Shown here one piece after another: positions 32,002 through 39,266 of a stretch of 55,473 bases of DNA. Position 1 is the first letter of the stretch; the number at the start of each line of letters is the position of its first letter. Under the pieces are notes generated by a model. That model saw only the letters and a list, made by a program, of their open reading frames with translations. It ran no database searches and was not told the DNA's origin. The stretch comes from Symploca sp. SIO1C2 (lineage in GTDB: Bacteria > Cyanobacteriota > Cyanobacteriia > Cyanobacteriales > Coleofasciculaceae): the NCBI GenBank assembly GCA_010672925.1, contig JAAHFP010000043.1, positions 1-55,473 on the forward strand, given 5' to 3'. Both the position numbers and the translations under genes were made by a program.

Positions 32002-33147
32002 ATGAAAATCTCCTACATTCTACATTCTACATTCTTAATTCTGCATTCTTCATTCTCTCTCCTGCCTTCCATCGCTTTAGCTAATCCAGAGGTACAGCAT
32101 AAAAATTATGCCCAAGTGCCGGTTTTTTCTTCCGACGAAACTTTTAACCCTGAGCCCTTGGAATTTAATAATTCTATTCCTCCTTTAGGCTATCCAGAAG
32201 AGCCGCCCCGAAGTAGTTCACCTTCTGAGTTCGATATCTATCGCCTAGGAATAGGAGATTCAATTCAAGTACAATTAATTAACTTTCCCAACCTCAATTT
32301 TCAAGATGATGTTGATCTAGGAGGAGATATTCTAGTCCCATTGGTGGGAAAAATACCAGTGCTAGGACTCACTTTAGAACAAGTTCAACAAAAAATTGAG
32401 GCTGGCTTGAATGAATTTGTAGTCAATCCTGAAGCAGTAGTAGCACTAGCAGGTTTGCGTCCAGCTAAGGTAACACTGACTGGAGAAGTATTTCAACCAG
32501 GCTATTATACTCTGCCCCCCGGCACAATACTCTCTCAAGCTCTACAAGAAGCTGGCGGCACTACAACTGAAGCTGACCTGCGGACTATTGTTATACGTCG
32601 TCGCTTACCAGATAATTCTATTATCGAGCAACAAGTTGACTTGTTTAGTGCCCTACAAAATGGGACAAGTGTACCGGATTTGCGTCTTCAGGATGGTGAT
32701 TCTGTGATTGTCTTAAAGGTAGAAGTGGGTACAGATTATGATTATGACCGCAGGCTAATCTCTCGCTCTAATGTTTCTCAGCCGGAAATTACCGTCCGGG
32801 TCTTGAGCTATGCTAATGAGCGCATTGGCAATGTTAATTTACCCAATGGTAGTACCTTTGTTGATGCTTTAACCGCGATCGCGCCCAACCCAGATGGAGT
32901 TAAGATCAATGCCATTGCCCTCGTTCGTTTTGATCCAGAAACTGGTAGAGCTGTTACCCAACAACTAGATGGAAAAGCGGCTTTAACAGGTGATCTCTCT
33001 CAAGATGTTCCGCTACAAAATAACGATGTGATTATTGTCGGTCGTAACCTTATTGGTCGGTTTAATTTTGTCCTGAATTTTATCACTCAACCCTTTGCTA
33101 ATATCTTTAGTTTTATTAGGTTTTTTGAGGTGTTCAACGGTAATTGA
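32002..33147 (+). CDS. Wza-like polysaccharide export protein with SLBB domains
   Basis: 381 residues. Residues 1-28 act as a signal peptide ([23 protein letters not shown]), but the DNA is a TACATTCTACATTCTTAATTC spacer repeat. A polysaccharide export domain (about 72-150: LGIGDSIQVQLINFPNLNFQDDVDLGGDILVPLVGKIPVLGLTLEQVQQKIEAGL) precedes a first SLBB (about 152-236: VTLTGEVFQPGYYTLPPGTILSQALQEAGG) and a second SLBB (about 263-347). There is a hydrophobic tail (FNFVLNFITQPFANIFSFIRFF). It would form a periplasmic/outer-membrane channel for exopolysaccharide. The co-directional cyanoexosortase-associated gene just upstream supports that role. Confidence 0.88.
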   Translation: MKISYILHSTFLILHSSFSLLPSIALANPEVQHKNYAQVPVFSSDETFNPEPLEFNNSIPPLGYPEEPPRSSSPSEFDIYRLGIGDSIQVQLINFPNLNFQDDVDLGGDILVPLVGKIPVLGLTLEQVQQKIEAGLNEFVVNPEAVVALAGLRPAKVTLTGEVFQPGYYTLPPGTILSQALQEAGGTTTEADLRTIVIRRRLPDNSIIEQQVDLFSALQNGTSVPDLRLQDGDSVIVLKVEVGTDYDYDRRLISRSNVSQPEITVRVLSYANERIGNVNLPNGSTFVDALTAIAPNPDGVKINAIALVRFDPETGRAVTQQLDGKAALTGDLSQDVPLQNNDVIIVGRNLIGRFNFVLNFITQPFANIFSFIRFFEVFNGN

Positions 33148-33268
33148 AATGGTGGTTATTTGTTAGTGCGATCGCAACTCCAAGCGAGATACCCGACTTC
33201 TTCCAAAGATGTGGACAGGCATCTTGCCTGTGCCCCGTTATCGGAAACATGCAAGGTTTACCTGTTTT

Positions 33269-34060
33269 TCACCCCATCAGCCTAATTTCTACAGCTGCTC
33301 CCCAATCTAGTTGTAACCGAGATTGAGCACTACCACCATTAACAGCAATTTCCACCCAACCGTGACTACCAATGAGAGCAACAAGTTCTCCCAATTGTCC
33401 ATCACTGTAAGTTTGACTACCTAGGAGTACTTCGTTCCCCACCACAACCGACCAAGTTTTCCCCTGAACTTCAGCAGCTGCTATGTTAGTAATTAAATTG
33501 CCAAAGTAGTCAATATATTGGATACAACCCACTATATCAACAGCTGTTACCTTAGTTTTCGGTAGGGCTAGCTGAACTAAAGTTATTGGGTCAAATTTTT
33601 CTCCCAACTCCTCTAAAGGTACACCACTAGCAAGATGTGCTCCTACTGGTGCAAAGATATCTCGACCGTGGAAGGTTGAGCTAGGTGCTGAAGTCTGCCA
33701 ATATTGGGGATTAGTTAACTCAACTACAGCAATCTCCCTAGTTTGACTCAAGATACCACTAAATAAACCATTATCTGGCCCCACTAGGAACCCAGAATCC
33801 AGTTGAATTGCGATCGCTTTGCGGTGACTTCCTACTCCCGGATCAACCACAGCTACATGTACTGTCCCCTCTGGAAAGTAAGGATAGGCATTCATCAGGC
33901 TAAACCTAGCTGCAACGATATTTTGAGGGGGGATTTGATGAGTAAGATCCACCACCCTCAGCTGAGGGTTAATTTGGGCAATGACTCCTTTCATTACCCC
34001 CACATAAACATCCCTCAAGCCAAAATCGCTTAGAAGAGTAACAATTTTGTTTTCTTGCAT
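33269..34060 (-). CDS. SAM hydroxide adenosyltransferase (DUF62 family)
   Basis: 263 residues. Uses water/hydroxide to cleave S-adenosylmethionine to adenosine and methionine; it is a relative of fluorinase and chlorinase. Motifs seen: LLSDFGLRDVYVGVMKG (catalytic Asp), VHVAVVDPGVGS, FLVGPDNGLFS and STFHGRDIFAPVGAHLA, plus the C-terminal barrel with YIDYFGNLITNI. The Asp-Arg-His set of the hydroxide-type enzyme is present, so halogenation is unlikely. Family role may be control of SAM or removal of damage. It is convergent with the export gene and upstream-separated from crtH by repeats. Confidence 0.92.
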   Translation of the reverse strand: MQENKIVTLLSDFGLRDVYVGVMKGVIAQINPQLRVVDLTHQIPPQNIVAARFSLMNAYPYFPEGTVHVAVVDPGVGSHRKAIAIQLDSGFLVGPDNGLFSGILSQTREIAVVELTNPQYWQTSAPSSTFHGRDIFAPVGAHLASGVPLEELGEKFDPITLVQLALPKTKVTAVDIVGCIQYIDYFGNLITNIAAAEVQGKTWSVVVGNEVLLGSQTYSDGQLGELVALIGSHGWVEIAVNGGSAQSRLQLDWGAAVEIRLMG

Positions 34061-34151
34061 CTTTAATTTCGTGTTATTTGTTGTTAGTTGTTAGTTATTT
34101 GTAAAAAAACAAAGAGCCAAAAACAAACAAGCACCCATCCTCTTCCCAGCT

Positions 34152-34207
34152 ACTACTGGCATCCTGCCAGTGCCACTCATCTGCTACTGGCATCCTGCCA
34201 GTTCCAC
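34152..34207. repeat. CTACTGGCATCCTGCCAGT tandem pair
   Basis: Two 30-base units, each containing a TGGCATCCTGCCA palindrome followed by GCCACTC or TTCCACTC. A related sequence (ACAGGCATCTTGCCTGTGCC) is at 33216-33235 at the end of the export gene spacer. It is a dispersed cyanobacterial repeat type, here close to the crtH stop, and could act as a weak terminator. Confidence 0.65.
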
Positions 34208-35746
34208 TCACCTATTCAATCCCAAATCCACAGCTATGCGATGAGCACAGGCAAATCCAGAAAACGCTACTGCATTCAAACCTTGTCCCGGAAAAGTACT
34301 ATCTCCCACACAGTATAATCCTGGTACTGTTGTGCGATTAAACGGCATCCCTAACAATCCCATTAACTTGCGCCGAGGAATTGGGCCATAAGTGCCATCT
34401 TCTCTGCCTAAAAACCGTTTGTGGCTCCTTGCTGTACCCACTTCCATATAGCTTAATCCTGCATCTAAACCAGGAAAAACCTGGTCTAGCCTTTTAATTA
34501 AGCGTGCCGCTGCATGTTCCTTTTTCTGCTCATATTCCTTAGTAGACAATCCCTGCCAATCGGACATCCAGCTGGGAGTGAAAGTGTGGAGGATATGATA
34601 ACCTCTTGGTGCTAAATCCGGGTCAAGCAGGGTAGGAATCGAAACAAAAATTGTACCTTCTGGATCTTCCATTTTTTCCCAGTCTTCTAGCACAATATGG
34701 TGACATTCCGTACCTGCGGGGAAGACTGACTCCTCTACTCCCAAGTGCAAACTCAAGAAACTGGGTGACTTCTGATAACGTTGCTGCCACCTCTTTTCTG
34801 CTGCTGGCATGTCCCCTGCGGGCAAAAATTTCTCGAAAGTATCCCATCGGGTAGCATTGGAGACGATTCTCTGAGCTCGATATTCCTGACCAGTGGTAAG
34901 CTTAACCCCCACTGCCTTGCCATTTTCGGTAAGGATTTGTTTCACTCTCGCTTTATACTGAATCTGACCTCCAGCTTTCTCCAATCCCTCCACCAGTTTT
35001 TGGGCAATTTGACCTACACCACCTTTAGGATAATTAATGCCACCGTAATGTCGATCCGAGAATACCATCCCAGCATTAATCATTGGTGTCCGCTCAGCTG
35101 GTACAACAGACCAACAGTAACACTCCATATCAATAAACTGTAACAGTTGGGGGTCTTTGATATACTTGCGAGCAATGTCTCCTGCATTCAGAGGCAAATA
35201 CTTCACCAAACCCAAACAAGCCAAGGGATGCTGGAAAAATACTCGCATCAGATACCCAAGTTCCTCCAAAGAGAGTAACTCCATCGAGTTCAGGCAGTTG
35301 AATACCTTCCAGCATTCGTCATAAAATTGGCGAATACCCTGCTGTTCTTGGGGGAAGTGAGTAATAAGTTCTTGCAAAAACTTCTCATAATCTCGATGAA
35401 CTTTCAGCTCTAAACCAGCGGGTAGGTGATAGTGAATTTGTACAGGGTCAGGAATAGTTTCTAGGCTGACATCCACTGCTGCTAGTGCCCTAGTGAGGAG
35501 ATTAGTGGTTCCCTGAGAGCCAAAACCAAAAATCATTGATGCTCCTACATCAAAGCGATACCCTTCTCGCTCAAAATAACCAGAACTACCACCAGGAATA
35601 ATATAGCTCTCTAGTACTAGTACTTTGGCTCCTTTGGCAGCTAGCTGGGTTGCTGTCACTAGCCCTCCAATCCCAGAGCCAATAACGATAACATCAAATA
35701 CAGAGACATCATCGGTATTTAAAGAAGAATTTAACGCAGCAGTCAT
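34208..35746 (-). CDS. crtH: Carotenoid (prolycopene) isomerase
   Basis: 512 residues. FAD-dependent cis-trans isomerase turning prolycopene into all-trans-lycopene in carotenoid synthesis. The Rossmann motif GSGIGGLVTATQLAAKGAKVLVLE lies near residues 23-46, followed by the signature GGSSGYFEREGYRFDVGASMIFGFG, an ERTPMINAGMVFSDRHYGGINYPKGGVG region and a C-terminal FAD-binding GLYCVGDSTFPGQGLNAVAFSGFACAHRIA. Length and motifs agree with cyanobacterial CrtH (about 500-515). It is stand-alone; no other carotenoid gene is in the window. Confidence 0.93.
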   Translation of the reverse strand: MTAALNSSLNTDDVSVFDVIVIGSGIGGLVTATQLAAKGAKVLVLESYIIPGGSSGYFEREGYRFDVGASMIFGFGSQGTTNLLTRALAAVDVSLETIPDPVQIHYHLPAGLELKVHRDYEKFLQELITHFPQEQQGIRQFYDECWKVFNCLNSMELLSLEELGYLMRVFFQHPLACLGLVKYLPLNAGDIARKYIKDPQLLQFIDMECYCWSVVPAERTPMINAGMVFSDRHYGGINYPKGGVGQIAQKLVEGLEKAGGQIQYKARVKQILTENGKAVGVKLTTGQEYRAQRIVSNATRWDTFEKFLPAGDMPAAEKRWQQRYQKSPSFLSLHLGVEESVFPAGTECHHIVLEDWEKMEDPEGTIFVSIPTLLDPDLAPRGYHILHTFTPSWMSDWQGLSTKEYEQKKEHAAARLIKRLDQVFPGLDAGLSYMEVGTARSHKRFLGREDGTYGPIPRRKLMGLLGMPFNRTTVPGLYCVGDSTFPGQGLNAVAFSGFACAHRIAVDLGLNR

Positions 35747-36297
35747 AAAAATAAGGTGATTCCCAGGAAAAAATGTACCTATCGTAGGGTGCGTTAGCGG
35801 AGCGGACGCTGGTGGCGAAATATTTCGTAATATACTTCAGCTGCTGAAAGCCCCCCTAAATCCCCCAATTCTGGGGGACTTTGACTCCGGGCTCCCCCAG
35901 AATTGGGGGCTGGGGGGCATCAAAAACTTTCGTTTTACCGCAAATGTTTCCAAATATTAATTTCGCCAACAGCATCGCGGAGCGTAACACACCACATCAC
36001 GGGTACAGTCATGTTCAAAATTAGCCTAAGCAGTTAAGCCTGACTTATCTGAGTGTAACGTTTCTTGAACTCAGGAGATAGTGAAAATAAAAAAGTAGGG
36101 GTCAGCTGGCAATCAGCTTACTGCCCCCACCTGCCGATCCTTATAGATGAGGAGAACACTGAAATTAAATATAACCTTATTGAAAATTAATTTCAACAAT
36201 ATTTAGATAATAATTCTCAATAAGCTAAGCAAGAACCTCAAAGGCATTATTATGGTTGCTGAACCTCACTGTGTCATTCCTTCTAACTGAACATTCC
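35747..36297. other. Spacer before upp with nested inverted repeat
   Basis: No gene. 35784-35993 is a nested inverted repeat (listed separately). 36090-36136 contains an imperfect hairpin (AGTAGGGGTCAG with CTGCCCCCACCT), and 36160-36230 is AT-rich, a likely place for the upp promoter. Confidence 0.5.
35784..35993. mobile_element. Nested inverted-repeat element, about 210 bp
   Basis: Outer arms: GTAGGGTGCGTTAGCGGAGC...GGTGGCGAAATATT (35784-35824) pair imperfectly with AATATTAATTTCGCC...GAGCGTAACACACC (35955-35993). Inner arms: CCCCCAATTCTGGGGGA (35861-35877) is the exact inverse of TCCCCCAGAATTGGGGG (35893-35909). The outer ends belong to the same repeat family as 2289-2360 and 24290-24335. 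No coding capacity, so it is MITE-like, possibly one element inserted in another. Confidence 0.6.
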
Positions 36298-36954
36298 ATG
36301 ACTCTTCAACTTCGCGTTTATGTCCCACCCCATCCCCTGATTAAGCACTGGCTAGGAGTTGCTCGTGATGCAGCAACTCCTTCACCACTTTTTAAAACCG
36401 CCATCAAGGAATTAGGGCGCTGGCTCACCTACGAAGCGGTTCGCGACTGGTTACCCACCGAGGAAATGGAGATCCAGACCCCCCTCGCTCCCTGCACGGT
36501 AACGATGGTAAATCCAGAGAAGCCAATAGTTGTAGTACCAATTCTGCGAGCAGGGTTGGGGTTGTTAGAAGGAGCTCAAACCTTGTTACCTTTAGCCTCG
36601 ATTTACCACCTAGGCATAGTAAGGAACGAGGAAACTCTGGAAGCTAGCTGTTACTTAAATAAATTACCTCAGCAATTTGCTCCCCAGACGCAAATCTTAA
36701 TCACCGATCCGATGCTAGCCACTGGTAACTCTATGATGGTAGCAATGGAAGAACTAATCAAGCGGGGTGCTGATCCGTCAATGATTCGCCTTATCAGTGT
36801 CGTTGCTGCTCCACCAGCATTGCAAAAGTTGGGTACAAATTATCCTGGTTTAAACATTTACACTGCGATGATTGACGAAGAGCTTAACTCTCAGGGCTAT
36901 ATTGTCCCAGGTTTAGGAGATGCAGGCGATCGCATTTTTGGTACTTCCGTTTAG
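36298..36954 (+). CDS. upp: Uracil phosphoribosyltransferase
   Basis: 218 residues from the ATG at 36298, which gives the normal N-terminus (MTLQLRVYVPPHPLIKHWLGVARD); the frame is open 14 codons upstream. Salvage of uracil to UMP with PRPP in the cytosol. PRPP-binding motif ITDPMLATGNSMMVAMEEL and uracil-binding C-terminus YIVPGLGDAGDRIFGT. Residues VVPILRAGLGLLEGAQ are the family's second PRPP/phosphate loop. It stands alone; GAGGAAGCTGAGGAAGCTG repeats follow the stop. Confidence 0.93.
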   Translation: MTLQLRVYVPPHPLIKHWLGVARDAATPSPLFKTAIKELGRWLTYEAVRDWLPTEEMEIQTPLAPCTVTMVNPEKPIVVVPILRAGLGLLEGAQTLLPLASIYHLGIVRNEETLEASCYLNKLPQQFAPQTQILITDPMLATGNSMMVAMEELIKRGADPSMIRLISVVAAPPALQKLGTNYPGLNIYTAMIDEELNSQGYIVPGLGDAGDRIFGTSV

Positions 36955-37151
36955 GGAAGCTGAGGAAGCTGAGGAAGCTGGGGAGGAAATCTATTACATC
37001 ATTTTAGCTGTGCCACGGTAGTAGATTTTGAATATTTCGGTGAAGATGAGACAAGGGAGGAAAGAGGGAAAATATACTTCAAACTTCTTTCCTCCCTCAT
37101 TCTTTGAATAAGTTAAAGTTATGTATTAATGAGCAAAGGTCAAAGAGAAAC

Positions 37152-37475
37152 ATGAGTCAACGGGATGGTTTTACCGGCGGATTTTTAGCAGGAGCAGCAT
37201 TGGGCGCGTTGGTTGGTGGCATAGTGGGAATACTAGTTACTGCCCAAAAAGATAACGAAGATGAGGCTCAAGAGCAGTCTTTGATTAATTCTAGCTTGTC
37301 TAAAGTTAGAGCAATTAAGGGTAGAAAAAATCAGTTAGATACAGAAGAAAGCATTGAAGCTGCTCGTCGTAGCTTAGAGGATAAAATTGCTCAACTCAAT
37401 ACAGCAATTGATGATGTTCGTCAACAATTGGGTACAGTCAATGGCAATGCTACGGAAATAAATCGGGAACTCTAA
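37152..37475 (+). CDS. YtxH-like small membrane-anchored protein
   Basis: 107 residues from the ATG at 37152 (MSQRDGFTGGFLAGAALGALVGGIVGILVTAQ), with AAAGAGAAAC upstream; an in-frame ATG 16 codons earlier has no ribosome binding site. A glycine-rich transmembrane helix (about 8-29) is followed by a charged helical tail with predicted coiled coil (TEESIEAARRSLEDKIAQLNTAIDDVRQQLGTV). Similar small proteins are labelled YtxH-like or gas-vesicle-like, but nothing here shows a gas-vesicle role. Confidence 0.7.
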   Translation: MSQRDGFTGGFLAGAALGALVGGIVGILVTAQKDNEDEAQEQSLINSSLSKVRAIKGRKNQLDTEESIEAARRSLEDKIAQLNTAIDDVRQQLGTVNGNATEINREL

Positions 37476-37591
37476 AACTTTATTCCCTCCTGACTTGAAA
37501 GTAGGAATTGGGAATTGGGAATTGGGAATAGTCAACTTTCATCCTCTGGTGGTGAAATTTTTTCATTGGGATTGCCTCCTGCCTTCTTACG
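37476..37591. repeat. Modular spacer repeat, second copy
   Basis: Order of parts: GACTTGAAAGTAGG, AATTGGGAATTGGGAATTGGG, then CAACTTTCATCCTCTGGTGGTGAAATTTTTTCAT..GGGATTGCC, then TCCTGCCTTC. The same order occurs at 25490-25560, with a third, diverged version at 25555-25640. It directly precedes the pentapeptide gene's stop. Confidence 0.65.
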
Positions 37592-38095
37592 CTAACAATC
37601 TTCATTCCTTACACTTCCGTCAGGCATAGTAGTCTGGCAAAACTTGGAACCATTCAAGTTAGCCTTATTCAGATGAGCATGATTGAGATCTGCCTGACGG
37701 AGATTTGCCCAACTCAAATGAGCTTGATCTAGTTCTGCTCTACGGAGGTTGGCTCCAGCCATAAATGTATGTTTGAGAATTGCTCCTTTGAGGTTAGCCT
37801 CAAAGAGGTCTGCTTTAATCAGACTAGCTCTATGTAAATTGGCCTTATGTAAGTCTGCTCCATTGAGAATTGCCTCATTCAAAATCGTTTTGTGCAGGTT
37901 GGCTTTAGTTAAGTTAGCTCGATAAAGGTTAGCCCCAGTCAGGTTGGCTTCACTCAAATTTGCCTGCTGCAAATTGGCTCTACTGAAGTTAGCTCCAGTT
38001 AAGTAAGCTTTACGCAAATCTGCTCCCTTCAGGTTGACTGCCGAAAAATCTCTTTCTCCTGCCAGATAACGCTCCTTTAGTTCATTAATATCCAT
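37592..38095 (-). CDS. Pentapeptide repeat protein
   Basis: 167 residues, of which about 20-155 are an almost unbroken run of A(D/N)LXX pentapeptides (ANLQQANLSEANLTGANLYRANLTKANLHK...), forming a right-handed quadrilateral beta-helix of about 27 pentapeptides. Short N-terminal helix MDINELKERYLAGERDFS; C-terminal cap with two Cys (FCQTTMPDGSVRNEDC). AGAGG lies 7 bases before the ATG. Role unknown: such proteins are very common in cyanobacteria, and the family includes gyrase-mimicking proteins, but nothing here shows that. Confidence 0.9.
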   Translation of the reverse strand: MDINELKERYLAGERDFSAVNLKGADLRKAYLTGANFSRANLQQANLSEANLTGANLYRANLTKANLHKTILNEAILNGADLHKANLHRASLIKADLFEANLKGAILKHTFMAGANLRRAELDQAHLSWANLRQADLNHAHLNKANLNGSKFCQTTMPDGSVRNEDC

Positions 38096-38344
38096 AAGTT
38101 TTCCTCTTAATACTTTTGAGCACTTGTTCTGTTAAAATGAAATAATTATTGTGGAAAATTTATATCAGTGAGAGATTAATACTGTGACAAGAGAAAGCGG
38201 GTTGTTTGACTACCGCCCTACTACGCGCGAATAAGTGACCAGTTAAAAAAGCTTACTGTAAAGGCTTTCTTGCTCTCGGCTCTACGACTATACTGCACAG
38301 ATACTTTAGTAAGTACCCAACACATACAACAAATAATAATCGAT

Positions 38345-38728
38345 ATGCTAGGAACCTTTCAACAAAGTCATATCCGCATTGAAATAGAAGCAACACACAA
38401 GGTCATTCATGAAAGCCTGCTGCATTCCCAGCACCTGAGTCAGTGGTTGTGGCCCCAGCGCTTGTCAGAAGGGATGCCGGAACAACTCTGCCAGGGACTA
38501 ACTTTCTCCAGCTGGATCGGACCAGTGGCAATTCAGCATCAGGTAGAGATAGCTGGGTCCAACTGTTTGCGTATGCTACTGAGCCAGGGTATTGATGGTT
38601 ATCACGAATGGTATTGGGGAGAAGGTTGGGTACAGTCTCGCTTGGAAGGGATATCTGTTTTACCATTAAATCTTGGTCAGACTTTTAGCTTAATGCGATT
38701 ACGGCAATTTGTCAGTGGTAGGAAATGA
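38345..38728 (+). CDS. Conserved hypothetical protein, SRPBCC-like
   Basis: 127 residues from the ATG at 38345. A TTG start 25 codons upstream exists, but that part has no family character. The pattern of an initial amphipathic strand (HIRIEIEATHKVIHESLLHSQHLSQWLWPQ) followed by strands LTFSSWIGPVAIQHQVEI, NCLRMLLSQGIDGYHEWYWGEGWVQSRLEG and a closing helix fits the START/SRPBCC hydrophobic-cavity fold. The ligand is unknown. Upstream 38096-38344 is AT-rich and gene-free. Confidence 0.6.
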   Translation: MLGTFQQSHIRIEIEATHKVIHESLLHSQHLSQWLWPQRLSEGMPEQLCQGLTFSSWIGPVAIQHQVEIAGSNCLRMLLSQGIDGYHEWYWGEGWVQSRLEGISVLPLNLGQTFSLMRLRQFVSGRK

Positions 38729-38930
38729 CCAATACCGCTGCGCGGAATTAAGAATTAAGAATTAAAAATTAAGAATGCTTATATAGTAAGGATTATATCT
38801 ATCTCAAACTGGTGGGTTATTTCCATGCCCGCTGCACTAGGGAGCAGGCAATAGGCAAACCCTCTTGTGTCCCCCAAGAGGGGAAGGCAACAGCTCATCT
38901 GGCAACAGAAAGTAATCTACTTTAACCACC
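38729..38930. other. Short repeat-rich spacer
   Basis: Contains AAGAATTAAGAATTAAAAATT repeats and a copy of the TGCTTATATAGTAAGGATTATAT sequence also seen at 3479-3500. No gene seen. Confidence 0.45.
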
Positions 38931-39158
38931 ATGCATGAACATCAATTTCTTCGCGTCCCTGCATCCCCACATCCCAGGTCAAGCCGATGGATATATAGAC
39001 GCCTGACGACTATACTGGGACTAACTATCTTCCTAGGAGTTATCTGGACACCAGTGGCAACTGCTGCTTCTGCTACTACTCAACCAGCAATAGAGGTCAA
39101 AGTCAGCCTTGGTAACAGGGCTCTCCCGTACTTGTGGTGGAAACTCCGGTATTTGTGA
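38931..39158 (+). pseudogene. N-terminal fragment of a secreted cupredoxin-like protein
   Basis: 75 residues. A basic start, a signal segment (ILGLTIFLGVIWTPVATAASA) and then ATTQPAIEVKVSLGN, which is how a family of cyanobacterial plastocyanin-like (cupredoxin) exported proteins begins its mature part. After SLGN the frame changes character (RALPYLWWKLRYL) and stops. The copper-binding half (His, Cys, His, Met) is absent and I do not see it in other frames down to 39266. The likely explanation is a deletion. Function is presumably lost. Confidence 0.45.
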
Positions 39159-39266
39159 TATCTTCCTCGAAAATATATTCCTGTCATCCTTGCTGTGTAA
39201 GGAATATAGAAATGATAACCTCAGCTTATCACCCTATGTACTAGAGAGCCCATCATAAATTATTGC
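39159..39266. other. Spacer after the cupredoxin fragment
   Basis: No gene. Short AT-rich DNA between the truncated cupredoxin gene and the cyclase stop, with no recognisable terminator. Confidence 0.4.

Noticed and set aside
34088-34318. 76-codon frame over the crtH 3' end
   Set aside because: It is antisense to the conserved crtH C-terminus and starts in a spacer repeat.
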